Source: Mycolicibacterium cosmeticum (GTDB taxonomy: Bacteria > Actinomycetota > Actinomycetes > Mycobacteriales > Mycobacteriaceae). From it: a stretch of DNA of 64,000 nucleotides. Shown here in pieces: positions 7,215-15,051 of this stretch. The stretch is taken from the NCBI RefSeq assembly GCF_000613185.1, contig NZ_CCBB010000003.1, positions 744,001-808,000 on the forward strand, read 5' to 3'. The position numbers and the translations under genes are program-made. How positions within the stretch are numbered: the first letter of the stretch is position 1; every line of letters begins with the position of its first letter. The notes under the pieces were generated by a model. It saw only the letters and a list, made by a program, of their open reading frames with translations, was not told the origin of the DNA and made no database searches.

Positions 7215-8735
7215 CTACTTCATCGTCGGGATGACGAACTCGGCGCCATCCTTGATCCCCGAGGGCCAGCGCTCGGTGACGGTCTTTACCTTGGTGTAGA
7301 ACTGGATCGAGGCCGGACCGTGCTGGTTCAGATCGCCGAAGCCGGAGCGCTTCCAGCCGCCGAAGGTGTGGTAGGCCACCGGCACCGGGATCGGCACGTT
7401 GACTCCCACCATGCCGACCTGCACCTTGGAGACGAAGTCGCGGGCGGCATCACCGTCGCGGGTGAAGATCGCGACGCCGTTGCCGTACTCGTGCTCGGTC
7501 GGAAGACGCAGGGCCTCTTCGTAGTCGGCGGCCCGCACGATGCACAGCACCGGACCGAAGATCTCGTCGGTGTAGATGGACATGTCGGTGGTGACATGGT
7601 CGAATAGGGTGGGGCCGATGAAGTACCCCTTGGACAGATCGGCGTCACCGAAGGTGAGGTCGTCGCTGGCACGTTCGCGGCCGTCGACCACCAGCTCGGC
7701 ACCGGCGTCCACGCCCTGACCGATGTAGTTGCGCACCCGCTCCAGCGCGGCCCCGGTGACCAGCGGTCCGTAATCGGCCTTGGGGTCCAGGCTGTGACCG
7801 ACGCGCAGCTGGTTGATCCGCTCAACCAGGCGGGCCCGCAACCGATTCGCCGTTTCCTCACCGACGGGCACCGCGACACTGATGGCCATGCAGCGCTCGC
7901 CGGCACTGCCGTAGCCCGCACCGATGAGCGCGTCGACGGCCTGGTCCAGGTCGGCGTCGGGCATCACGATCATGTGGTTCTTGGCGCCACCGAAGCACTG
8001 GGACCGCTTGCCGTGTGCCGCAGCGCCCGAGTAGATGTACTGCGCGATATCCGAACTGCCGACGAAGCCGACCGCCTGGACGGTGGGGTGCTCCAGGATG
8101 GCGTCCACGGCCTCCTTGTCGCCGTGCACCACCTGGAAGACGCCCGGCGGCAGGCCCGCCTCGATGAACAGTTCGGCCAGCCGCACCGGAACCGACGGGT
8201 CGCGCTCGGAAGGCTTGAGCACGAAGGCATTTCCGCATGCCAGGGCGGGGCCGGCCTTCCACAGCGGGATCATGGCGGGGAAGTTGAACGGGGTGATACC
8301 GGCGACCACACCGAGCGGCTGGCGGATGGAGTACACGTCGATACCGGTGCCGGCGCCCTCGGTGAACTCGCCCTTGAGTAGGTGCGGGATGCCGACCGCG
8401 AACTCGATGACCTCGATACCGCGCTGGATGTCGCCCAATGAGTCGGCCACCGTCTTGCCGTGCTCCAGCGAGAGCAGTTCGGCCAGCTCGTTGGCGTTCT
8501 GGTTGACCAGGTCGATGAACCGCATGAAGACCCGGGCCCGGCGCTGCGGGTTGAACGCGGCCCACTCCTTCTGGGCCTCGGCGGCGCCGGCGACCGCGGC
8601 GTCGACGTCGGCGGCCGATGCGAGCAGCACCTGCGCCTGGACCTCGCCGGTGCTGGGGTTGAGCACGTCGGCGGTGCGGGTCGAGCCGGCGTCGGTGCGC
8701 CGGCCGTTGATGAAGTGCTGAATCTGTGTGGTCAT
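7215..8735 (-). CDS. mmsA: Methylmalonate-semialdehyde dehydrogenase (CoA-acylating)
   Basis: Converts methylmalonate semialdehyde plus CoA and NAD to propionyl-CoA and CO2. The 506-residue aldehyde dehydrogenase has PFNFPAMIPLWK around 149-160, GFVGSS at 223-228 and the nucleophile C282 in GSAGERCMAIS. The general-base Glu of ordinary aldehyde dehydrogenases is replaced by Asn in GGAKNHM (about 253), a hallmark of the CoA-dependent MMSDH subfamily. ATG 8735 (MTTQIQHF) is chosen over upstream in-frame codons because it matches the family N-terminus. First gene of the mmsA-fadE9-mmsB operon; fadE9 starts 32 bp downstream. Confidence 0.94.
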   Translation of the reverse strand: MTTQIQHFINGRRTDAGSTRTADVLNPSTGEVQAQVLLASAADVDAAVAGAAEAQKEWAAFNPQRRARVFMRFIDLVNQNANELAELLSLEHGKTVADSLGDIQRGIEVIEFAVGIPHLLKGEFTEGAGTGIDVYSIRQPLGVVAGITPFNFPAMIPLWKAGPALACGNAFVLKPSERDPSVPVRLAELFIEAGLPPGVFQVVHGDKEAVDAILEHPTVQAVGFVGSSDIAQYIYSGAAAHGKRSQCFGGAKNHMIVMPDADLDQAVDALIGAGYGSAGERCMAISVAVPVGEETANRLRARLVERINQLRVGHSLDPKADYGPLVTGAALERVRNYIGQGVDAGAELVVDGRERASDDLTFGDADLSKGYFIGPTLFDHVTTDMSIYTDEIFGPVLCIVRAADYEEALRLPTEHEYGNGVAIFTRDGDAARDFVSKVQVGMVGVNVPIPVPVAYHTFGGWKRSGFGDLNQHGPASIQFYTKVKTVTERWPSGIKDGAEFVIPTMK

Positions 8736-8834
8736 GGCGTCCGTCCGAAGGGTGTGCACGAAGAATCTCGATCAGGAGATACTTGCATATCCTAGTAATG
8801 GCGGAGTGGAGTTGGCAAGGGGTGGCGCGGTGAC

Positions 8835-9293
8835 TCACCCTTCCCGTTGTCGCCAGCGGTCGAGGATGTCGGGTATCTCGGACATGAGAAAGGCGTAGAA
8901 ATCGCGCATCTGGACCAGCCGGTGGTACGCCGGGCTGCCGGCGTCAGCGGCCGCGATGCCGGTGTCGGCGGCAATCTGCATGGCCCGAATGGTCTCGTTC
9001 TGGCTGGTGAACAGGATGGCCCAGGCATCGTCACGAAGCCGGTAATGGTCGCGCCTGCTGGCCGGTGCGGGTACACGCTCGGCCAGGCCGACGGAGGTGA
9101 GCGATTTGAGTGCGGTGGAGACCGACCCGGCGCTGGCGTTCAGCAACTCTGAGAGATCCCCCATCGTGAGGCTGGGGTGCTCGGTGAACAACAGGGTGGC
9201 CAACACGCGCGCGGTCATCCGTTGCAGGCCGTGACCGGTGAGCACGAGAGCGAGCTGCTCGGCCGCGTCCTGCAGGGCTGAGGACTGGGGCAT
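8835..9293 (-). CDS. MarR/GbsR-type winged-helix regulator
   Basis: A 152-residue protein with a MarR-like winged helix at about 20-85: ARVLATLLFTEHPSLTMGDLSELLNASAGSVSTALKSLTSVGLAERV, followed by the wing PASRRDHYRLRDDAW, then a helical dimerisation tail. This form resembles GbsR/MarR regulators next to transporters. ATG 9293 has AGGAGG seven bases upstream. It is divergent from the ABC exporter at 9411, and an AT-rich palindrome lies between them, so it most likely represses that exporter. The ligand cannot be inferred. Confidence 0.82.
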   Translation of the reverse strand: MPQSSALQDAAEQLALVLTGHGLQRMTARVLATLLFTEHPSLTMGDLSELLNASAGSVSTALKSLTSVGLAERVPAPASRRDHYRLRDDAWAILFTSQNETIRAMQIAADTGIAAADAGSPAYHRLVQMRDFYAFLMSEIPDILDRWRQREG

Positions 9294-9326
9294 GGCGAAA
9301 CCTCCTCGCGCCGATTGCTCTTCAAT

Positions 9327-9339
9327 AATTTCGGAAATT
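9327..9339. promoter_or_regulatory. Palindrome AATTTC-G-GAAATT, putative operator of the exporter regulator
   Basis: A 13-bp exact inverted repeat in an AT-rich island (about 9320-9345) inside otherwise GC-rich DNA, 34 bp upstream of the regulator start and about 70 bp upstream of the exporter ATPase. Position between divergent genes suits joint repression. Function is inferred. Confidence 0.5.
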
Positions 9340-9410
9340 TTAGTACAGTCGCTGACGGTGCTCCGGGAAGTCTGGTCGGAATCGATACTGGCTTGCACGG
9401 AAGGGCACTT

Positions 9411-10286
9411 ATGCGAATTGCGACCGAGGTCATCGACGTTCGAGGGCTCACCTTCAGCTATCCCAAGGCGCACGAACCGGCCATACGCGGCATGGACTTC
9501 AGCGTCGGAAATGGGGAGATCTTCGGATTTCTCGGCCCCAGTGGAGCCGGCAAGTCGACGACCCAGAAGCTGCTCATCGGCTTGCTGCGCGGCCATGGTG
9601 GCCGGGCCACGGTGTGGGGCCGCGACCCGGTGGACTGGGGCCAGGACTACTACCAGCGAATCGGCGTCTCGTTCGAGTTGCCGAACCACTACCACAAACT
9701 CACCGGTTTGGAGAATCTCCGGTTCTTCGCCGCCCTCTACGCCAAACCGACAGCCGATCCGATGCAACTGCTCGACGCGGTGGGTCTGACCGGCGCCGCG
9801 AATGACCGAGTTGCCAAGTACTCCAAGGGAATGCAGATGCGGCTGACCTTCGCGCGCTCGTTGATCAACAACCCCGATCTGCTCTTTCTCGACGAGCCGA
9901 CCTCGGGGCTGGATCCCGTCAACGCCCGCAAGGTCAAGGACATCATCCTGGATCTGAAAGCGCGTGGCCGCACGATTTTCCTGACCACCCATGACATGGC
10001 GACGGCCGACGAGCTGTGTGACCGGGTGGCCTTCGTGGTCGACGGCAGTATTGTCGCGCTCGACAGCCCGGCCGAGCTCAAGATCGCCAGGAGTCACCGA
10101 CGGGTGCGCGTGCAGTACCGGGTGGCCGATCAGGAGCTGCGCGTCGCCGAGTTCGCGATGGACGGGTTGGCCGACGACCCGGAATTCCACGCGGTGCTGC
10201 GGGACCACCATGTCGAGACCATCCATAGTCGTGAGGCCAGCCTGGACGACGTGTTCGTCGAGGTCACCGGACGGGAACTGGCATGA
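9411..10286 (+). CDS. ABC exporter, ATP-binding subunit
   Basis: Cytoplasmic ATPase of a drug-type ABC exporter, 291 aa. Walker A is GPSGAGKST (about 45-52 from this start), the ABC signature is the divergent YSKGMQMRLTFARS, Walker B is LLFLDEPTSGLD and the H-loop is LTTHDM. A C-terminal extension of about 70 residues follows, as in DrrA-like subunits. Start ATG 9411 is chosen; the open frame extends upstream into the operator. The stop overlaps the permease start by 4 bp. With the two permeases of 237 and 252 aa the arrangement recalls the mycobacterial Rv2688c-Rv2687c-Rv2686c exporter linked to fluoroquinolones, but the substrate here is unknown. Confidence 0.9.
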   Translation: MRIATEVIDVRGLTFSYPKAHEPAIRGMDFSVGNGEIFGFLGPSGAGKSTTQKLLIGLLRGHGGRATVWGRDPVDWGQDYYQRIGVSFELPNHYHKLTGLENLRFFAALYAKPTADPMQLLDAVGLTGAANDRVAKYSKGMQMRLTFARSLINNPDLLFLDEPTSGLDPVNARKVKDIILDLKARGRTIFLTTHDMATADELCDRVAFVVDGSIVALDSPAELKIARSHRRVRVQYRVADQELRVAEFAMDGLADDPEFHAVLRDHHVETIHSREASLDDVFVEVTGRELA

Positions 10287-10996
10287 CCCGCCTGGCCGCC
10301 GCCATCAGGCTCGAGCTCACGCTCCAGATGCGGCAGAAGTTCCTGCACGCGGCCCTCTTCTCCGGACTCATCTGGCTCGCGGTGCTATTGCCGCTACCGC
10401 GTCATCTTCGTCCGATCGCCGAACCCTACGTTCTCGCCGGCGATATCGCGATCATCGGCTTCTTCTTCATCGGCGGATCGGTTTTCTTCGAGAAGCAGGA
10501 ACGCACCCTGGGCGCGGTCATCTCCACCCCGCTTCGGTTCTGGGAGTATCTGACCGCCAAACTCATTGTCCTGGTATCCATCTCCCTGGTCGTTGCGATC
10601 GTGGTCCCCACCGTTGCCAGTGGATTCGTGTATGACGCACTACCGCTGGTCGTCGGGGTGCTGCTCGGCACGCTGCTGATGCTCGTGGTCGGATTCATCT
10701 CGTCGCTGCCGTTTGCATCGGTCACCGACTGGTTTCTGGCCGCCAGCATCCCGCTTGCCGTGATGCTGGTGCCCCCGGTTTTGCACTACTCCGGCGTGTG
10801 GCCCAACCCGGTCCTCTATGCGATACCCATCCAGGGTCCGATGCTTCTGCTCGGCGCGGCATTTGGGCAGACGGCCCTGACCGGCTGGCAGATCCTGTAT
10901 GCGGTGCTGTATCCGATGGCGTGTCTCGCTCTGTTGTGGCGGGTGGCGCAGCTGATGTTCGGCCGGTACGTCATCGAGCAATCGGGTGTGTCGTGA
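10283..10996 (+). CDS. ABC exporter permease subunit 1
   Basis: Membrane subunit of 237 aa with about six hydrophobic segments, starting with RLELTLQMRQKFLHAALFSGLIWLAV-type sequence (the 'RLELxLQxRxxF' amphipathic entry of ABC-2 exporters). A soluble loop GGSVFFEKQERTLGAVISTPLRFWEYL between helices is typical of ABC-2 permeases. It overlaps the ATPase stop (ATGA, 10283-10286) and the next permease start (GTGA, 10993-10996), so the three genes are translationally coupled. Its function is to form half of the membrane channel with the next gene. Confidence 0.88.
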   Translation: MTRLAAAIRLELTLQMRQKFLHAALFSGLIWLAVLLPLPRHLRPIAEPYVLAGDIAIIGFFFIGGSVFFEKQERTLGAVISTPLRFWEYLTAKLIVLVSISLVVAIVVPTVASGFVYDALPLVVGVLLGTLLMLVVGFISSLPFASVTDWFLAASIPLAVMLVPPVLHYSGVWPNPVLYAIPIQGPMLLLGAAFGQTALTGWQILYAVLYPMACLALLWRVAQLMFGRYVIEQSGVS

Positions 10997-11751
10997 CCGG
11001 GCTGTGCAGTGTGAAGTCTCGACGGGCGATCGCTGCATTCGGCCGCAAGGACTTTCGCGGCACGTACCGCGATCCCTTGTTGGTGATGCTCGTCGTCGCG
11101 CCGGTGATCTGGACCAGCGGAGTGGCCGTCCTGACGCCGATGTTCACTGCCATGCTGGCGCAGCGTTACGCGTTCGACCTGGTGCCCTACTATCCGCTGA
11201 TTTTGACCGCATTCCTGCTCCTGACCAGCATCATCATCGCGGGCGGCCTCGGCGCGTTCCTGGTGTTGGACGAGGTCGACGCCGGCACCATGATCGCGCT
11301 GCGGGTTACACCGGTACCGATGTCGATGTTCTTCGCCTACCGAGCGGCGACGGTCATGGTCGTGACGACCGTGTACGTGGTCGCGACCATGTCGTTGAGT
11401 GGCATCCTGAAACCGGGCCTGGTCGGCGTGCTGATCCCGATCGGCATGGTGGCCGGGCTGTCGGCCGTGGTGACGCTGTTGTTGATCGTCGCGTTGGCCG
11501 GCAACAAGATCCAGGGCATCGCCGTGCTTCGAGCGCTCGGCATGCTGATCGCCGGCTTGCCGTGTCTGCCGTGGTTCATCGACACGGCGTGGGGCCTGGT
11601 CTTCGGGGTGCTCCCGCCTTATTGGGCGGCCAAGGCTTTCTGGGTCGCCGGTGACGGCGGCATATGGTGGCCCTACCTCGTCGGAGGTGTCATCTATAAC
11701 GCCGCCATCGGCTGGCCCCTCTACCGGCGATTCACCGCCAAACAGACCTGA
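10993..11751 (+). CDS. ABC exporter permease subunit 2
   Basis: A 252-residue permease with about six membrane segments, preceded by the cytoplasmic entry helix SRRAIAAFGRKDFRGTYRDPLL. The loop FLVLDEVDAGTMIALRVTPVPMSMFFAYR corresponds to the same conserved 'DE...GT...L..TP' loop as in its partner. GTG 10993 is the start because it overlaps the previous stop by 4 bp. This is the last gene of the exporter operon; the following gene converges on it 19 bp away. Confidence 0.87.
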   Translation: MTGLCSVKSRRAIAAFGRKDFRGTYRDPLLVMLVVAPVIWTSGVAVLTPMFTAMLAQRYAFDLVPYYPLILTAFLLLTSIIIAGGLGAFLVLDEVDAGTMIALRVTPVPMSMFFAYRAATVMVVTTVYVVATMSLSGILKPGLVGVLIPIGMVAGLSAVVTLLLIVALAGNKIQGIAVLRALGMLIAGLPCLPWFIDTAWGLVFGVLPPYWAAKAFWVAGDGGIWWPYLVGGVIYNAAIGWPLYRRFTAKQT

Positions 11752-11770
11752 ACGGGACGTCCAGACGCCA

Positions 11771-12616
11771 CTACCCCTTCAGGCCGAGTGGCCCGGCGAG
11801 CGCGGTGAGTGTGGGCAGCAACTTGTCCCACCCGCCGAGCACCTGGATGGTCACCTGGTCGGCACCGGCGTCGATGTGCTCGGCCAGTCGTGCGGCGATC
11901 GACTCGGCCGTCCCGTGCGCCACCACCGCGTCGATCAACTTGTCGCTGCCCGGCTTGGCGATGTCCTCCTCGGTGAAACCCAGCCTGCGCCAGTTGTTCA
12001 GGTAATTGCTCAAATTCAGGTAGAAGTCGACGGTCTCGCGGCCGATCCGGCGAGCCTCGGCGGTCGCCTCCGCCGACCCGTCGGTGAGCACCACCTTGTG
12101 TTCCGGCGCCAGGAAAACACCGTCGCCCAAGATCTTTCGCGCTTCGGCGGTGTGCTCCGGAGTGGTCAGGTACGGATGCGCACCGGCGCTGCGGTCACGG
12201 GCCAGCCGCAGCACCTTGGGACCCAGCGCGGCCACCACCCGGCGCTGCACCGGCACGTCGGCGGCGTCCAGCGCGTCGAGGTACTCGACCAGCACGTCGT
12301 AGGGCTTGCGGTATTCCTCGGTGTGTTCGGGATGCCCGATCCCGATGCCCAGCAGGAACCGCCCGGGATGGGACTTCTCCAGCCGGTGATAGGTCTCGGC
12401 GGCCTGGCTGGCCGGCGAGGTCCAGACGTTGATGATCCCGGTGGCCAGTTGCAGCGTCTCGGTGCTGTCCAGAATGGCCTCGGCGAACGGCAGATCCCCG
12501 GCGGGCGAACCGCCGATCCACACCGCGCCGTACCCCAACTGCTCGATGGCCACGGCTTGTTCGGGCGATACCTTGCCGAACGTCCACACCCCGTAGCGGC
12601 CCACGTCGATCGTCAT
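11771..12616 (-). CDS. LLM-class F420-type oxidoreductase (copy 2 of tandem pair)
   Basis: Luciferase-like monooxygenase-fold protein of 281 aa, of the actinobacterial group that uses coenzyme F420 (TIGR03620-like). It has VWTFGKVSPEQAVAIEQLGYGAVWIGGSP at the N-terminus, RFLLGIGIGHPE around 87-98 and GPKVLRLARDRSAGAHPYLTTPEHT around 133-157. The upstream neighbour on the same strand is a clear paralogue, 16 bp away, so the pair arose by tandem duplication and is probably co-transcribed. ATG 12616 is used; a GTG one codon earlier is equally possible. Substrate unknown. Confidence 0.85.
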   Translation of the reverse strand: MTIDVGRYGVWTFGKVSPEQAVAIEQLGYGAVWIGGSPAGDLPFAEAILDSTETLQLATGIINVWTSPASQAAETYHRLEKSHPGRFLLGIGIGHPEHTEEYRKPYDVLVEYLDALDAADVPVQRRVVAALGPKVLRLARDRSAGAHPYLTTPEHTAEARKILGDGVFLAPEHKVVLTDGSAEATAEARRIGRETVDFYLNLSNYLNNWRRLGFTEEDIAKPGSDKLIDAVVAHGTAESIAARLAEHIDAGADQVTIQVLGGWDKLLPTLTALAGPLGLKG

Positions 12617-12632
12617 CACAATCCCTTTCGGT

Positions 12633-13490
12633 TCATCGCAGGCCCAACGGCCCGGCGAGTTCGGTCAGAGCGTCCAACACCTTGTCCGGCGAGGTCAGAA
12701 CCTGCACCGGGACGTGGTCGGCGCCCGCGTCGAGGTGCTCGCGCAGCCGGGCCGCGATCGCGTCGACGGTCCCGTAGGCGACCACCGCGTCCACCAGGCG
12801 GTCGCTGCCCGGCTTGGCGACGTCGGAGTCGGTGAATCCCAAGCGTTTCCAGCTGTTGAGGTAGTTGTCCAGATTCAGGTAGATCTCCAGGGCCGTACGG
12901 CCGGCGGCGCGCGCCTGCTCGGCGTCGGTGGTCAGCACCACTTTGTGTTCGGGCGCGATGAAGGCATCGGCGCCGAGGAGGTCCCTGGCCTGCTTGCTGT
13001 GTTCGGGGGTGGTGAGGTACGGGTGCGCGCCCGCGGACCGGTCGGCCGACAGCTGCAGCACCTTCGGGCCCAGCGCGGCGACCACGCGGCGGTGTTTCGG
13101 CACCCCGTGCTCGTCGAGCGTGTCCAGGTACGCGTTGAGGGCGTCGAGCGGCTTGCGGTACTCGGTGATCGCCTCAGGGTGGCCGACACCGATGCCGAGC
13201 AGGAATCGGCCGGGGTACGCCTTCTCGATGCGGTGGAACGACTCGGCGGTGGCGGCCGCGTCGGCGGTCCAGATGTTCACGATGCCGGTCGCCACCTGCA
13301 GGGTGTCGGTGGCGGCCAGGATCGGTTCGACCCAGTCCAGCTCGGCGGGCGGCGAGCCCCCGGCCCAGATGGCGCCGTAGCCCAGCGCCTCGATCTGCTG
13401 CAGCTGGGCGGCGGAGAACTGTTGCCACTGGGTGTAGCGGCCGAAGACGCCGAAGGGGCCGAGCTCGGGTTTCGATGTGTTCTGGGTCAT
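12633..13490 (-). CDS. LLM-class F420-type oxidoreductase (copy 1 of tandem pair)
   Basis: A 285-residue paralogue of the next gene downstream. Shared blocks include RFLLGIGVGHPEAITEYRKPLDAL, RRVVAALGPKVLQLSADRS, GAHPYLTTPEHS and LEIYLNLDNYLNSWKRLGFTDSDVAKPGSDRLVDAVVAYG, the last with near-identity to its twin. The conserved histidines and glycines of the flavin/F420 pocket are in GIGVGHPE. ATG 13490 starts the protein. It is first of a two-gene unit. Divergence between the copies lies mainly in the N-terminal strand (GPFGVFGRYTQW against GRYGVWTFGK), which may change substrate range. Confidence 0.85.
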   Translation of the reverse strand: MTQNTSKPELGPFGVFGRYTQWQQFSAAQLQQIEALGYGAIWAGGSPPAELDWVEPILAATDTLQVATGIVNIWTADAAATAESFHRIEKAYPGRFLLGIGVGHPEAITEYRKPLDALNAYLDTLDEHGVPKHRRVVAALGPKVLQLSADRSAGAHPYLTTPEHSKQARDLLGADAFIAPEHKVVLTTDAEQARAAGRTALEIYLNLDNYLNSWKRLGFTDSDVAKPGSDRLVDAVVAYGTVDAIAARLREHLDAGADHVPVQVLTSPDKVLDALTELAGPLGLR

Positions 13491-13550
13491 GGATCAGATC
13501 AACCGGTCGCCGGTGCGGCGGTATTCCGATTCGATCCGCATGAGCAGAAC

Positions 13551-15026
13551 CTATTCGCCGGGGTCGGCCTCGGCGGGACGCGGTGCGACCAACGGCAGGC
13601 AGATGATGAACCGGGTGTTGCCGGGTTCGGACACCACCCGCAGATCGCCGCCGTGCTTCTCGACGACGATGCGCCAGGCCAGGTCCAGTCCCAGGCCGGT
13701 GCCCTCGCCGAACGGCTTGGTGGTGAAGAACGGGGTGAAGATGCGACCGACGATGTCCTCGGGGATACCCGGCCCGTCGTCACCGATCTCGACGCGGATC
13801 ATCTGCTCGCTCTCGCGCGCGGTGCGGATGGTCAGGGTGCCGTGCCCGTCCATCGCCTGGATCGCGTTGTCGATGATGTTGGTCCACACCTGATTGAGAT
13901 CGCCTGGATAGCACTGCAATTCGGGCAGCGACTTGTCCATGTCCTTGACCAGGGTGATCGGCTTGCCCTGATGCCCGATCTTGTCGCCGAACATCATGAT
14001 CGTGCTGCGCAGCAGTTCGTGGACATCGGCGCTCTGATAGGAGCCGCGGTCCATCTGCGAGTACTGCTTGGCGCCGGCCAGCAGCGCCGAGATGCGGCGG
14101 CTGGCCTCGGCGATCTCGTTCATCCGCAGCTCGGTGTCGATGGTGTACTTCAGCCAGCCGATCGCGCTCTGCAGCGAGGCCGTCGCGTCGGCGTCCTCAC
14201 AGGACGCCGAGATCCGTTCCAGCCAGTCGATATCCAGGCCCGCCTCGACGAACGTCGGCGCGTAATCCCAGGCGCTGGCGATGCCCCGGTCCTCCAGCCA
14301 CTCGCCGATCTGGTCCTCGCGGTCGGAGGTCTCCAGCGCCGTGAGCTCCAGCCCCTTGCTCTTGGCGACCTGCTCGGCCACCTGGTCCTGGATGGTGATG
14401 AGCACCCGGAGGGCCTCCGGCGAGAACTTGCCGTCGGCCAGCATGGCCAGCTTGTGGCGCATCTTGCCGACACCCTCGCGCAGATCGGCCACGGCGCGGG
14501 CGGTGGCCGCCGCCGGGTTGTTGAGCTGGTGGGTGAGCCCCGCGGTGATGGTGCCCAGGGCCAGCAGCTTCTCGCGCTGCCCGATGATCTGACTCTGCCG
14601 CCGGCCGCCGACCAGGTGGCCCTCCAGCAGGTGCACGGCCATCGGGAACTGCGAGCGCATGAAGGCGGCGAACGCCTCGGCGTCCAGGACGAACACCCGG
14701 GACGGCTCCACCAGCCGTACCGAGGCCTGGTAGACGTGCTCCTCGCCGGGGATGTAGGCCGACCACGCGCCGAAGTACACCCCGCGCTGTGAGGTGCGGT
14801 TGGTCTGGATGTCGACGCCGCCGGAGCGCTTGGACATGATCAGCTCGCCGTCGATCAGCACGTAGAAGCAGGTGGCCTGATCACCCTCGGTGACGATCGG
14901 CCCGGCGGGGAACGTCTCGATGGTGCCGGCCTGACACAGCGTGTCGAGTTGCTCATCGGACAGGTGCTCGAACAGGAACAGGGTCCGAAGTTCGTCGCGC
15001 ACGCAGGTCTCACCCATCGTTGTCAT
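13551..15026 (-). CDS. Histidine kinase with N-terminal cyclic-nucleotide-binding domain
   Basis: A 491-residue cytoplasmic kinase. The N-terminal CRP-type nucleotide-binding fold (about 12-130) has LFLFEHLSDEQLDTLCQAG, FPAGPIVTEGDQATCFYVLIDGEL and YFGAWSAYIPGEEHVYQASVRLVEPSRVFVLDAEAF; the phosphate-binding cassette lacks the classical GE...R signature, so cyclic nucleotide binding is unproven. A DHp-like segment has LGTITAGLTHQLNNPAA with H166. The HATPase_c domain (about 345-480) has NIIDNAIQAM, GDDGPGIP, FFTTKPFGEGTGLGLD. It follows, by 25 bp, the response regulator-flavoprotein fusion and should be its partner. ATG 15026 or 15017 may be the start. Confidence 0.88.
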   Translation of the reverse strand: MTTMGETCVRDELRTLFLFEHLSDEQLDTLCQAGTIETFPAGPIVTEGDQATCFYVLIDGELIMSKRSGGVDIQTNRTSQRGVYFGAWSAYIPGEEHVYQASVRLVEPSRVFVLDAEAFAAFMRSQFPMAVHLLEGHLVGGRRQSQIIGQREKLLALGTITAGLTHQLNNPAAATARAVADLREGVGKMRHKLAMLADGKFSPEALRVLITIQDQVAEQVAKSKGLELTALETSDREDQIGEWLEDRGIASAWDYAPTFVEAGLDIDWLERISASCEDADATASLQSAIGWLKYTIDTELRMNEIAEASRRISALLAGAKQYSQMDRGSYQSADVHELLRSTIMMFGDKIGHQGKPITLVKDMDKSLPELQCYPGDLNQVWTNIIDNAIQAMDGHGTLTIRTARESEQMIRVEIGDDGPGIPEDIVGRIFTPFFTTKPFGEGTGLGLDLAWRIVVEKHGGDLRVVSEPGNTRFIICLPLVAPRPAEADPGE

Positions 15027-15051
15027 CTACTCCCGTCAAGCCGGCCGGCCA

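Noticed and set aside
5518..7299. A 593-codon plus-strand frame opposite mmsB and fadE9
   Set aside because: Antisense to genes with intact catalytic residues; composition is of shadow type.
12714..14792. A 692-codon open frame on the plus strand opposite the LLM and kinase genes
   Set aside because: It is antisense to well-supported genes on the minus strand and has the Arg/Gly/His-rich composition typical of shadow frames in GC-rich DNA.
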